Assembly: GCA_012728835.1 (NCBI GenBank)
Contig: JAAYEJ010000026.1
Location: 1-64,000 of the forward strand
Direction: 5' to 3'
Source: Candidatus Brocadiaceae bacterium
GTDB lineage: Bacteria; Planctomycetota; Brocadiia; SM23-32
DNA: 64,000 bases
The translations under genes were made by a program, and so were the position numbers. This document shows, piece by piece, positions 16,185 to 24,749 of this stretch; within the stretch, counting starts at the first letter, position 1, and each line of letters starts with the position of its first letter. Below the pieces are notes generated by a model that saw only the letters and a program-made list of their open reading frames with translations, did no database searches and was not told the origin of the DNA.

Positions 16185-17179
16185 GTTCCCCTCGGAGAGG
16201 CTTTCGGGGTCCGCGAGCCGTACACCCGCGGGCGGACCCAGCGGTCGATCAGCGGCGTCGCCGTGTTCATGAGCACGATCGAGTAGGCGACGCCTTCGGG
16301 ATAGCCGCCGTAGCGGCGGATCAGAGAGACAAGCAGCCCGCAGCCGACGGCGAAGATCGCCCGGCCGGCCGGAGTGACGGGCGTTGTGACCAGGTCGGTC
16401 GCCATGAAGAACGCCCCGAGGACGAGCCCGCCGCTCAACACATGATAGAGCGGGTCGCGGGCCCACGCGGGGGCGTCCTGCCCGGCCGGCAGCAGCCAGG
16501 TGAGGGCGAACACCGTGCCGATGTAGCAGACGGGGATGCGCCAGTCGATGATCCGGCGGGCGATCAGGAACAGGCCGCCGACGATCAGGGCCGCCTTGCA
16601 CGTCTCGCCGATGCAGCCGGGGACGCCGTTGCCGGCCAGGAGGTCGAGGTACGACCACGCCCGGCCGGCCGTCTCCCCGGCCAGCGGGGAGGCTGCCGTG
16701 ACCGCGTCGGCCGCCGCACGCCCCCACAGGGCGCGCGGGACCGGCCAGGAGGCCAGGCTGATCTGCGTGGGATACGCGAACTGCAGGAAGATGCGCCCGA
16801 CCAGGGCGGGGTTCCACACGTTGTTGCCGAGTCCGCCGAACGTGTGCTTGGCGATGGCGATCGCGAACGCTCCGCCGACCAGGGGCACGTACGCGCCCAC
16901 GCCGGCCGGCAGCACCATGGCCAGCAGCAGGCCCGTGATGAGCGCGCTGCCATCGGCCGCGTGCGAGAGCGGCCTGCCGCGGATGCGCAGGCAGGCCAGC
17001 TCGGCCACCTCGCAGGCGACGATGCTCAGGACGTAGACCTTCAGCGCGGCCGGCCCGAAGGCGTAGAGGCTCACGGCGACGGCCGGCAGAAGCGCGGCGA
17101 CCACCGTCCACATGATCCGCTCGACGGAGTCGGGGTGCCGCACGTGCGGGGACGAACTGACCACAAGCTGCGATTCCAT
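16181..17179 (-). CDS. rnfD: Electron transport complex subunit RnfD
   Basis: 332 residues with about nine membrane helices, typical of RnfD/NqrB. Conserved stretches include KHTFGGLGNNVWNPALVGR and FFMATDLVTTPVTPAGR. The covalent FMN site, usually SGATP or TSATP, reads DAVTAASPL here, with Ser in place of the acceptor Thr. The start at 17179 (MESQLVV) was chosen for its AAAGGA ribosome binding site 8 bases upstream, over the ATG at 17194. It ends in a 4-base overlap with rnfG. Confidence 0.93.
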   Translation of the reverse strand: MESQLVVSSSPHVRHPDSVERIMWTVVAALLPAVAVSLYAFGPAALKVYVLSIVACEVAELACLRIRGRPLSHAADGSALITGLLLAMVLPAGVGAYVPLVGGAFAIAIAKHTFGGLGNNVWNPALVGRIFLQFAYPTQISLASWPVPRALWGRAAADAVTAASPLAGETAGRAWSYLDLLAGNGVPGCIGETCKAALIVGGLFLIARRIIDWRIPVCYIGTVFALTWLLPAGQDAPAWARDPLYHVLSGGLVLGAFFMATDLVTTPVTPAGRAIFAVGCGLLVSLIRRYGGYPEGVAYSIVLMNTATPLIDRWVRPRVYGSRTPKASPRGT

Positions 17180-17212
17180 GGCTATCCTTTGCACATGCGG
17201 GGGCGCGTCCGC

Positions 17213-18559
17213 TCAGCTCTTCCTGGCCTGCTGCTGCTTGCGGCGGCGGAGTTCGGCCTTGCCGAACTTGACCATGTGGACGATCCGCCGCCCCGCCGGG
17301 CAGACGTAGGCGCAGCAGCCGCACTCCTTGCACTCGAGCATCCCGTACTCGACGGCGGCGTCCCAGTCGTGCCGCTCCATGGCGATGCTCATCTCGCCCG
17401 GCATCAGGCCCAGCGGACAGTGCTGCACGCAGCGCCCGCACCGGATGCAGTCGCGCTGCGGCGGCACGGAGACGGCGCGGCGCACCAGGATGCAGCCGTT
17501 GCCCTTGATCAGTGGCACGTCGAGCGTGCCCTGGGCGAGGCCCATCATGGGGCCGCCCAGGATGACCTGGTTGGCGTCCTCCCGCAGGCCCTGCCGGCAC
17601 ACGATGTCGCCGACGTTCGTGCCGATGCGCTCGATGAAGTTCCCGGCGTTCTCGACGCCGTCGCCCGTCACGGTCACCGGGCGTTCGATCAGGGGCCGCC
17701 GGAAGCGCACCGCGTCGCGGATGGCGATGGCCGTGGCAACGTTGTGCACGAGGCAGCCGACGTCGCCCGGCAGGCCGCCCTGGCTGGGCACTTCCCGGCC
17801 CGTGACGGCCGTGATGAGCTGCTGCTCGGCGCCCTGCGGGTATTTCACCCGGAGGGGGACGACGCGCAAGTCCGGGTCGCCCGCAAGAGCCCGTTCGAAC
17901 GCCTCGACGGCGTCCGGCTTGTTGAGTTCGATTCCCACGTAGCCGTTCGAAGCACCGACGATGCGCATGATCAGGCGCAGCCCGTCGATGATGTCCTCGG
18001 TGCGCTCGATCATCAGCCGGTGGTCGACGGTGACGAACGGCTCGCATTCGGTGCCGTTGATGAACACGTCCGTAACGGGCATGTCGGGCGGCGGGCTGAG
18101 CTTGACGTGCGCAGGGAACGTGGCGCCGCCCAGGCCCACGATGCCGCACTCCTGCACCAGTTCAACCATCCGCTTCGCGTCCATGGCCTCGACGTCCTGC
18201 GGCTCGTTCAGGCCGTCGGCCCACCGCTCCTCGCCGTCGCTCTCGATGATGACGGCCGGGACGCGGGCGCCCGTGACCGAGAAGATGCGGTTCTCAACCG
18301 CCCGAACGGTCCCGCTGACGGGCGCGTGGGCGTTGGCGCTGACAAAGCCCCGGGCCTGGCCGACGATCTGCCCCTTGCGCACCCTGTCCTTCTTGTCCAC
18401 CACGGGTGCGGCGGGCGCGCCGATGTGCTGGGCCATCAGGACGGCGACTTCGGCGGGGGGATCGGAGGCCGCCAAAGGCATTCCGCTTGTGCGGGCCTTG
18501 CCATCGGCGGGGTGCACCCCGCCCCGGGGGAACGTGCGTGTTTTGGTGTCTGTAGCCAT
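17213..18559 (-). CDS. rnfC: Electron transport complex subunit RnfC
   Basis: 448 residues. The order is an N-terminal RnfC domain (TFPRGGVHPADGKA), an NADH/FMN-binding Rossmann part (VGLGGATFPAHVKL, then INGTECEPF), an SLBB-like segment and two 4Fe-4S motifs near the C-terminus: CIRCGRCVQHCP (from about residue 371) and CKECGCCAYVCP (from about 410). It is a cytoplasmic, membrane-associated subunit that exchanges electrons with NADH. The start at 18559 is MATDTKTRTFPRGG. It follows alaC by 17 bases. rnfB, which usually precedes rnfC, is absent. Confidence 0.95.
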   Translation of the reverse strand: MATDTKTRTFPRGGVHPADGKARTSGMPLAASDPPAEVAVLMAQHIGAPAAPVVDKKDRVRKGQIVGQARGFVSANAHAPVSGTVRAVENRIFSVTGARVPAVIIESDGEERWADGLNEPQDVEAMDAKRMVELVQECGIVGLGGATFPAHVKLSPPPDMPVTDVFINGTECEPFVTVDHRLMIERTEDIIDGLRLIMRIVGASNGYVGIELNKPDAVEAFERALAGDPDLRVVPLRVKYPQGAEQQLITAVTGREVPSQGGLPGDVGCLVHNVATAIAIRDAVRFRRPLIERPVTVTGDGVENAGNFIERIGTNVGDIVCRQGLREDANQVILGGPMMGLAQGTLDVPLIKGNGCILVRRAVSVPPQRDCIRCGRCVQHCPLGLMPGEMSIAMERHDWDAAVEYGMLECKECGCCAYVCPAGRRIVHMVKFGKAELRRRKQQQARKS

Positions 18560-18576
18560 TGGGGACGCAGGGGTCT

Positions 18577-19773
18577 TCAGGGTGTCGGGCAATGGGCGCG
18601 GAGGGCGCGGCCGATCTGGCGCACGGCCTGCTGAAGGCGCTGCTTCTTCTCGACGATGGCCATGCGCACGAACCCGTCGCCGGCCGCGCCGAAGGCCGAT
18701 CCCGGGGCGATGGCCACGTTGGCCTCGTTCAGCAGCATCGTGCAGAACTCGACCGAGCCCATGGCGCGGAGCGGCTCGGGCAGCGGGGCCCAGACGAACA
18801 TGCTGCCGCGGGGGCTCGGCACGTCCCACCCGTACTGGGCCAGACCACGACAGAGCACGTCGCGCCGTTCCTGGTAGATGGCCGCCTGCCTCGCCACGTG
18901 GTCGGCGCAGTCGCGCAGCGCGATGATCGCCGCGATCTGCACGGGCATGAACAGGCCGTAGTCGTAGTAGCCCTTCACGCGCGCCAGGGCCTGGACGATG
19001 TCGCGGTTCCCCACGCAGAAGCCCACGCGCCAGCCCGCCATGTTGAAGCTCTTGGACAGGGTGGAGAACTCGACGCCCACGTCCTTCGCCCCGGGCGCCT
19101 GGAGCAGGCTGGGCGCGCGATAGCCGTCGAACGTGACGTGGCTGTAGGCGAAGTCGTGCATGATGACGATGTCGTGCCGGCGGCCGAACTCCACGGCGCG
19201 CTCGAAGTACGGCGGCTCCACGGTCAGCGCGGTGGGGTTGTGCGGAAAGTTCAGGATCAGCATCTTGGGCTTCGGCTCGATGGTCGGCACCAGGTCGTCC
19301 AGCCGGTCGAAGAACTCGGGCGTGTCGCCCACGGGGACGTTCACGAACCTGCCGCCGGCGAACGCCACGCTGTAGAGGTGCGGCGGGAAGGCGGGCACCG
19401 GCACGATCACGGTGTCGCCGTGGTCCACGAGCGCAAGGCTCAGGTGCGATATGCCTTCCTTGCTGCCGATGGTGCAGATGACCTCCGTCTCCGGGTCGAG
19501 TTCGACGCCGTACTCGCGGTCGTAGAAGGCGGCCACCGAGCGTTTCAGGTTGGCGATGCCGTCCGCACTGACGCTGTATCGGTGGTTCCGGGGCTGCCGG
19601 GCGACCTCGATCAGCTTCTCGACGATAGGTTCCGGGGTGGGGTCGCTCGGGTTGCCCATGCCCAGGTCGATGATGTCGATGCCCTCGCGACGACGCGCGA
19701 GCTTCGTCGCATTCAGCCTGCCGAACACGTATTCGGGCAGGTCCGCAATCCGCTTCGCCAGCTTCGCCTTCAT
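18577..19773 (-). CDS. alaC: Class I/II aminotransferase, AlaC-like (alanine/glutamate-pyruvate)
   Basis: 398 residues. Fold-type I PLP enzyme with the Schiff-base lysine in STLSKSFNMAGWRVGF (about residues 230-245). NFPHNPTA and IGSKEGISHL are conserved in AlaC and LL-diaminopimelate aminotransferases. The whole protein tracks E. coli AlaC closely (DLPEYVF, DIIDLGMGNP, MGSVEFCTMLLNEA), so transfer of the amino group from glutamate to pyruvate is the best reading. Methionine or diaminopimelate roles remain possible. It lies inside the split rnf gene run, 7 bases after the SurA-like stop, an unusual place for this enzyme. Confidence 0.85.
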   Translation of the reverse strand: MKAKLAKRIADLPEYVFGRLNATKLARRREGIDIIDLGMGNPSDPTPEPIVEKLIEVARQPRNHRYSVSADGIANLKRSVAAFYDREYGVELDPETEVICTIGSKEGISHLSLALVDHGDTVIVPVPAFPPHLYSVAFAGGRFVNVPVGDTPEFFDRLDDLVPTIEPKPKMLILNFPHNPTALTVEPPYFERAVEFGRRHDIVIMHDFAYSHVTFDGYRAPSLLQAPGAKDVGVEFSTLSKSFNMAGWRVGFCVGNRDIVQALARVKGYYDYGLFMPVQIAAIIALRDCADHVARQAAIYQERRDVLCRGLAQYGWDVPSPRGSMFVWAPLPEPLRAMGSVEFCTMLLNEANVAIAPGSAFGAAGDGFVRMAIVEKKQRLQQAVRQIGRALRAHCPTP

Positions 19774-19780
19774 GGCTGCC

Positions 19781-21517
19781 TCAATCCAGCGTGACTCTGA
19801 TCTCTGCCTCGGCCTTGAGCTTGATCAGCAGGGCGCGGCTGCGCGCACGCGCCTTGCGCAGCCGCAGTTCCCGTTCCAGAGACGAGCGCACGGACTCCAG
19901 GGGCGGCGCCTCGGCGGGGGAAGTACGATCAAGGAGTTGTATTATACGATACCGCCCCCCCTCTTTAAAGATACCGCTCACCTCGCCCCGCCCCAGCCCC
20001 TGCGCGTGCGGCCAGTACGGGTGTTCGGGCCTCACGACGACCTCCGGGGCCCCCTCCATCCAGAGCCCCGGGCCGACCATCTCGGTGCGCGCCACCAGGT
20101 CCGGCTCGATGCCCATCGCCAGCTTGCGATACATCTGCTCGGCCCGGATCGCGTTCTCCGCCGTCAGCTCCTTCACCACGATGCGCTCCCCGTGCAGTTC
20201 CCGGTGCGCGGCCAGGATCTCGGCCTCCGAGACGGCCGCCTCGCCGTCGACCATCATCTCCGCCAGCAGTGTGGCGCGCACGTCGGCGGGATCCACCAGG
20301 CGGTTCACGAGTTCGGCCCGGAACTCCTCCGGCGTCAGGCCCGAGCGCAGCAGCCGGCGCTCCAGCGCGTCGCCGTCCCCGCCGCCCTGTGCGGCCTGGT
20401 TCGCCTGGAGCTGCTCGGCGATCCGGTCCAGCCGCGTCCGGTAGACCTCGTCCGGCACGCTCAGTCCCCGCCGCTCCGCTTCCTGGAAGATCAGCGTCCG
20501 CTCCAGGTAGGGTTCGAGCATCGAGCGCCCGTACTCCTGGACGAGCACCTCGGCGAAGTCGTCGCGGGCGACCGCTCGCCCGTTGACGAACGCCGCGGCA
20601 TCCGTCCCCAGAGGGGCGGGCCGCGCCGGATCGGCCGACAGGTTGAGGATGATCACGGCCCGCGCGTGCAGATCGGCCAGGAGACGTTCATAGGCCCCGT
20701 CGGACTGCAGGACGACGGCCTCGGCCTGCAGGAGGTCCGCGACGTCCTCGAACGGCTCCGCCGCCGCCGAAACCATGCCGAGCGCCCTCACCACGTGCCA
20801 CTGGCCGGCCTCCTCGAACAGCGTCAGCCCGCCCTCGGGCACCTCCGCCAGCGCCCGGCCGAGCCGGGACGTGACGGGCACGGGCCGGATGCGCCCGTTG
20901 TGCGCGACGCCGGGCCGGTCCAGGCTGTAGCGGATGACGGCTTCGGTCCAGAACTCCGGCCTCTCCTGCAGGACGCGCAGCAGCTCCTCCGCCTGCCGCT
21001 GCGTCGACACGACGATGTGCGCGGCGCAGCGGCGCGCGCCCCGCGTCCACTCGTACCGCCGGCGAAGTGCGGCCTCGCTCAGGTCCAGGCCGGGCTCGAG
21101 GATCCTTTCGGCCAGATGCCGCGCACGCAGCGCGTTGGGAGAGATCGTGCGCGCCAGCTCGTCGCGCAGCGCGGCCGGCTCCCACCCGCGTCGCCGGGCC
21201 GACTCGCTGAACTCCTGCGGGCTCAGGCGGGCGTTATCGATCACGGCCTGCATGCGCAGGTGGACGTCGAGTTCGTGCCGCGCCGCCAGATCCTCCTCGG
21301 TCACCCGGATGCCCCGGCGCTCGGCCTCCTGCTCGATCAGCGTCCAGTCGAGGTAGGTCTCGATGGCGCTCGGGCCGAGGGAGCGCACGAGCGCAAGCCC
21401 GAACTCCCGCCGCGAGAGCGCCTGACCGTTGACGAGCGCCACGGTATCGGCACGGGCACGGGCGGGGAGCACGAAGGCGAGCAGAACGGCCGGCAGCAGC
21501 CAGACGCGGGACGGCAT
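19781..21517 (-). CDS. Exported SurA/PpiC-like chaperone with two tandem units
   Basis: 578 residues. A signal peptide (MPSRVWLLPAVLLAFVLPARARA) sends it out of the cytoplasm. Two similar units follow. Each starts with a SurA-type N-domain (AFVNGRAVARDDFAEVLV at about 300 echoes VALVNGQALSRREFGLALV at about 28) and contains a YLxxTLIxQEAERRG segment. Each then has a PPIase-like part; the first (ARRCAAHIVVSTQRQAEELL) resembles parvulin, the second is degenerate. It probably assists folding of exported proteins. It is encoded between rnfA and alaC. Confidence 0.78.
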   Translation of the reverse strand: MPSRVWLLPAVLLAFVLPARARADTVALVNGQALSRREFGLALVRSLGPSAIETYLDWTLIEQEAERRGIRVTEEDLAARHELDVHLRMQAVIDNARLSPQEFSESARRRGWEPAALRDELARTISPNALRARHLAERILEPGLDLSEAALRRRYEWTRGARRCAAHIVVSTQRQAEELLRVLQERPEFWTEAVIRYSLDRPGVAHNGRIRPVPVTSRLGRALAEVPEGGLTLFEEAGQWHVVRALGMVSAAAEPFEDVADLLQAEAVVLQSDGAYERLLADLHARAVIILNLSADPARPAPLGTDAAAFVNGRAVARDDFAEVLVQEYGRSMLEPYLERTLIFQEAERRGLSVPDEVYRTRLDRIAEQLQANQAAQGGGDGDALERRLLRSGLTPEEFRAELVNRLVDPADVRATLLAEMMVDGEAAVSEAEILAAHRELHGERIVVKELTAENAIRAEQMYRKLAMGIEPDLVARTEMVGPGLWMEGAPEVVVRPEHPYWPHAQGLGRGEVSGIFKEGGRYRIIQLLDRTSPAEAPPLESVRSSLERELRLRKARARSRALLIKLKAEAEIRVTLD

Positions 21518-21557
21518 CGGCAGGTCCCCAAAGAGCCGGGGCCGCGGCGGCCCCCAT

Positions 21558-22172
21558 TCACACCATTCCGGCGAACCCGAGGAACGCCATGGCCATCATG
21601 CCGGTGCAGATGAAGGCGATGGGCATGCCGCGCAGGGGCGCCGGCACGTCCACGCGCGCCAGGCGCTCCCGCACGCCGCTCATGAGCAGCATGGCGAGCG
21701 TGAACCCCAGGCCGGCACAGATGCCGCGCCAGGAGGCCGCCAGCAGGCCGGCGCCGACGGTCATCGCGGCGAACTCCTCCGGCGCGTCCGACGTGTTCAG
21801 CAGCGCCACGCCCATGACGGCGCAGTTCGTGGTAATCAGCGGCAGGTAGATGCCCAGCGCCTGGTAGAGCGACGGCAACCGCGCGCGCATAAACAGCTCC
21901 AGGAGCTGTACCAGCGCCGCGATGACGAGGATGAACATCGGTGTCTTGAGCGCCAGCGCCAGGCCGGACGGGAGCAGCAGGAGTCTGTAGAGCAGGAACG
22001 TGACGAAGCTGGCCAGGAACATCACGAACGTGACGGCCGCCCCCATGCCGACGGCGCTCTCCGTCTTCTGCGTCACGCCGATGAACGGACACAGCCCCAG
22101 GAAGCGCGCCAGCAAGAAGTTGCTGACGAAGATGGCCGAGAACGCGATGCTGAAGAACTGCCCGATGTCCAT
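21558..22172 (-). CDS. rnfA: Electron transport complex subunit RnfA
   Basis: 204 residues with six membrane helices. The N-terminus FVSNFLLARFLGLCPFIGVT carries the conserved Cys that, with its RnfE counterpart, holds the intramembrane Fe-S cluster in Rnf/Nqr. ITTNCAVMGVALL holds the second conserved Cys. It starts 10 bases after the rnfE stop. RnfA belongs to the membrane core that couples ferredoxin oxidation to ion transport. Confidence 0.95.
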   Translation of the reverse strand: MDIGQFFSIAFSAIFVSNFLLARFLGLCPFIGVTQKTESAVGMGAAVTFVMFLASFVTFLLYRLLLLPSGLALALKTPMFILVIAALVQLLELFMRARLPSLYQALGIYLPLITTNCAVMGVALLNTSDAPEEFAAMTVGAGLLAASWRGICAGLGFTLAMLLMSGVRERLARVDVPAPLRGMPIAFICTGMMAMAFLGFAGMV

Positions 22173-22182
22173 GTCGTCTGCC

Positions 22183-22806
22183 CTATGCGGAGGAACGCCT
22201 CATGCGCAGCCAGTTGAAGAACCCCAGCAGGAGCCCCAGCACCAGGAATGCGCCCGGCGCCTGGATCAGGATGCTGGCCGGCACGTAGCGCACGGCCCAC
22301 GAGGTCGGCAGCCAGGGGTAACCCCAGATCGTGCCGCTGCCGAGCACCTCGCGGATGCCCGCCACCAGGCACAGCGCCAGCGTGTACCCCAGCCCGATGC
22401 CCAGGCCGTCCAGCACCGAGCGCAGCACCCCGTTCTTGTAGGCAAAGGACTCCGCCCGGTAGAGGATGATGCAGTTGACGACGATCAGCGGGATGAAGAT
22501 GCCCAGGCTGGCGTTCAGCTCCGGAGGCAGCTTGCCCTTGAAGACGATCTCGACCATCGTCACGAACGAGCCGATGATGACGATGAAGCACGGGATCCGC
22601 ACCTCCGGCGGGATGACGTGCCGCAGCAGGGCCACCATCGCATTGGCGCAGACGAGCACGAAGATGACGGCCACGCCCATGGCGACGGCGTTCTGAAGCG
22701 ACGTCGTAACGGCCAGGGTGGGGCAGAGGCCGACGGCCAGAACGAAGACGGCGTTCTGCTCGAACACGCCCTTGGTGAACTCGCCGGGCAGGCTGCGTTC
22801 GGGCAT
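22183..22806 (-). CDS. rnfE: Electron transport complex subunit RnfE
   Basis: 207 residues with six membrane helices. VFEQNAVFVLAVGLCPTLAVT and PLIVVNCIILYRAESFA are the paired half-motifs with the Fe-S cluster cysteines. The start at 22806 (MPERSLPGEF) was chosen because GAGGAG lies about 9 bases upstream; an ATG at 22845 would leave a Pro-rich, unconserved extension. It is the first gene of the rnfE-rnfA-SurA-alaC-rnfC-rnfD-rnfG-scpB run, and its promoter lies 48 bases upstream. Confidence 0.95.
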   Translation of the reverse strand: MPERSLPGEFTKGVFEQNAVFVLAVGLCPTLAVTTSLQNAVAMGVAVIFVLVCANAMVALLRHVIPPEVRIPCFIVIIGSFVTMVEIVFKGKLPPELNASLGIFIPLIVVNCIILYRAESFAYKNGVLRSVLDGLGIGLGYTLALCLVAGIREVLGSGTIWGYPWLPTSWAVRYVPASILIQAPGAFLVLGLLLGFFNWLRMRRSSA

Positions 22807-22853
22807 CGCGGGGACTCCTCGGGGGGGCTCGGTCGACGCGCTCAAAGGGCGCC

Positions 22854-22883
22854 ACTATACCAGATCGCGACGCGGCGACTCAA
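22854..22883 (-). promoter_or_regulatory. Promoter of the rnf operon
   Basis: On the minus strand: TTGAGT (22883-22878), an 18-base spacer, TATAGT (22859-22854). The rnfE ATG is about 48 bases downstream of the -10 element. Confidence 0.5.
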
Positions 22884-22959
22884 GTCCGGCAGCGGCGACC
22901 CGCCTGCGCACCTTCCCCGCACGGGCGAAGGTCCGTCCGGCAACCGGGCGCGGCCGCGC

Positions 22960-23307
22960 TCAGGCCGGGAGGGGCGCAATCAGCAGGCCGGCAAAGTCGG
23001 CCGCGAGCAGCAGCGGCCAGAGCACCCAGCAGAGCATCGCCGCGTAGGTCATCTCCAGTGCGAACGGCGCCCAGACCAGGTCGATGAGGAACACCACCGC
23101 CATGGCAGCGGGAAGCGCCAGGAAGACGGCCAGCAGCGCCACGGCGACGGGGATGCTCAGCGCCCACCAGACGGCCAGCGTCGCCGCGGTCGCCACGGGC
23201 ACGAACAGCCCGCCGCAGATCGCCATCACGACGCGGCGCTGCCGGGTGAAGGCCACGGCCGCAGCCCCGAACAGGGCCAGCGCCAGCACGGTCAGTGACT
23301 GCTCCAT
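22960..23307 (-). CDS. Small integral membrane protein of unknown function
   Basis: 115 residues from the ATG at 23307 (MEQSLTVLALALFG); a start at 23322 would add five residues. Four hydrophobic segments cover nearly the whole chain, with one basic loop (FTRQRRVV) and two acidic residues in hydrophobic surroundings (FLIDLVW, LAADFAG). There are no conserved motifs I recognise. It lies between the Gfo/Idh gene and the rnf promoter, on the same strand. Confidence 0.5.
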   Translation of the reverse strand: MEQSLTVLALALFGAAAVAFTRQRRVVMAICGGLFVPVATAATLAVWWALSIPVAVALLAVFLALPAAMAVVFLIDLVWAPFALEMTYAAMLCWVLWPLLLAADFAGLLIAPLPA

Positions 23308-23356
23308 CGGCTCGTCCCGCATCTACCGGTTCATGCGGCCTTTGCCGGGCCGCACC

Positions 23357-24469
23357 TCACTCGTCGAGCGTCCCCGGCCGAAGGCCCGTCGGGAGCGGCG
23401 CGGGACGTTCGCACGTGCTCCCGAGTTCCACGTGGCGGCCCGTCTTCGCCGACTCCAGGAATGCCTGCATGGCGTCGAGCACGTGGAAGGCCATGTCGCC
23501 GTTGGCCCGGTGCGGGCGCCCCGACCGGATCGCGTTGGCCAGGTCGGCCACGCCGAGGCCGCGGCTGTTCTCGTCGTTGCTGTGCGTGTGCGGGATCTCT
23601 TCCCAGTCCCCGGCGTCCGGGCGCCAGAGGCTGACCGTGCCGCCGAAGGTGTTCGGGTCCGGCACGCTGAGCGTTCCCTCGGTGCCGAACACCTGGATGC
23701 GTGGCACGCGTGCCGCGTAGACGTCGAAGCTCGTGATGATCGTGCCCACGGCGCCGCACTCGAAGTCGATCGAGCCGGCGATGTGCGTCGGCGTGTTGAC
23801 CTTGATGATCTCGCCGCGGTGCGGTTCGCTGCCGATCACGCGCTCGGGGAAGGATATCTGCGCCATGCCCGTCACGCGCCGGATCGGGCCGACCAGGTTG
23901 ACCAGGGCGGTCAGGTAGTAGGGGCCCATGTCGAACATGGGGCCGGCGCCCGGCTGGTAGAAGAAGTTCGGGTCCGGGTGCCAGTTCTCCATCCCGCGGC
24001 CCATCATGAACGCGACGGCGGCAACCGGCCGGCCGATGCGCCCGTCCTCGATGACCTTGCGGCAGGTCTGGATGCCGGCGCCGAGGAACGTGTCCGGCGC
24101 GCAGCCCACGCGCACGCCGGCCTCCCGGGCGGCGGCCACCACGCGCGCGCCGTCCTCGCGCGAGGTCGCCAGAGGCTTCTCGGTGTGCACGTGCTTGGCG
24201 GCCGCCACGGCGGCCAGCTCGATCTCGGCGTGCACGGCCGGGGGCGTCAGGTTCACGACGATGTCCACGTCCGGATCGGCCATCAGATCCTCGGTCGTGC
24301 AGACGCGCGGCACGCCGAACTCCTCGGCCCTCGCCGCGGACCGCTCCGGGATGATGTCCGCGCACGCGACGACTTCGAGGTTCTCGAAGAGCTGCTGCGC
24401 GTTCTTCAGGTAGATGCCGCTGATGTTGCCGCACCCGACGATTCCCAGCCTCGTCTTCCGCCCTGCCAT
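23357..24469 (-). CDS. Gfo/Idh/MocA family oxidoreductase, copy 1 of a tandem pair
   Basis: 370 residues. N-terminal NAD(P) Rossmann motif [13 protein letters not shown] and the family lysine motif HTEKPLAT (EKP near residue 97). The C-terminal beta-sheet substrate domain has [16 protein letters not shown] with its conserved Asp and Tyr. AAGGAG precedes the ATG at 24469 by 6 bases. These enzymes oxidise or reduce sugars and cyclitols at one carbon. It aligns without gaps to the upstream neighbour (24750-25862) with roughly 62 differences in 370 positions by eye, so it is a tandem duplicate. The substrate is unknown. Confidence 0.88.
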   Translation of the reverse strand: MAGRKTRLGIVGCGNISGIYLKNAQQLFENLEVVACADIIPERSAARAEEFGVPRVCTTEDLMADPDVDIVVNLTPPAVHAEIELAAVAAAKHVHTEKPLATSREDGARVVAAAREAGVRVGCAPDTFLGAGIQTCRKVIEDGRIGRPVAAVAFMMGRGMENWHPDPNFFYQPGAGPMFDMGPYYLTALVNLVGPIRRVTGMAQISFPERVIGSEPHRGEIIKVNTPTHIAGSIDFECGAVGTIITSFDVYAARVPRIQVFGTEGTLSVPDPNTFGGTVSLWRPDAGDWEEIPHTHSNDENSRGLGVADLANAIRSGRPHRANGDMAFHVLDAMQAFLESAKTGRHVELGSTCERPAPLPTGLRPGTLDE

Positions 24470-24502
24470 AACGTCTCCTTCCGTGAGTCGCACACCGGAT
24501 TC

Positions 24503-24558
24503 GGCTTTGTCTGAGAATTCCTCTGGCTCCGGCCGACGACGAATTCTCAAACAGAGCC
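24503..24558 (-). repeat. Long imperfect hairpin between the tandem Gfo/Idh genes
   Basis: The 18-base arms are 24503-24520 and 24541-24558, complementary at 16 positions, with two G-T type mismatches that could still pair in RNA. The loop is 20 bases. It begins 34 bases upstream of the downstream gene start. There is no T-run, so it is not a standard terminator. It could be a regulatory mRNA hairpin or a minimal palindromic mobile element. The rest of the 280-base spacer is G+C-rich with no other supported feature. Confidence 0.5.
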
Positions 24559-24749
24559 CAGCGCAGAATCATAGCCGCGAGCCGCGGAGGATACAACGGC
24601 GGCCGGCGCTCCACAAGGGGCGCGTGCCGTCCCCGCCGGCGCCCGAGAGGCCGAACACCAGTCCCGGCCGGTTCGGTGCCATCGACCCGCGGGGCGAGAC
24701 GCCCCGGGACGCTAACGGCGCAGAACGGCGGGGCATGAGTGGGAGCCCC

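Noticed and set aside
24503-24558. Intrinsic transcription terminator
   Set aside because: The stem is long but there is no T-run on either strand, and the loop of 20 bases is too large for a typical terminator.
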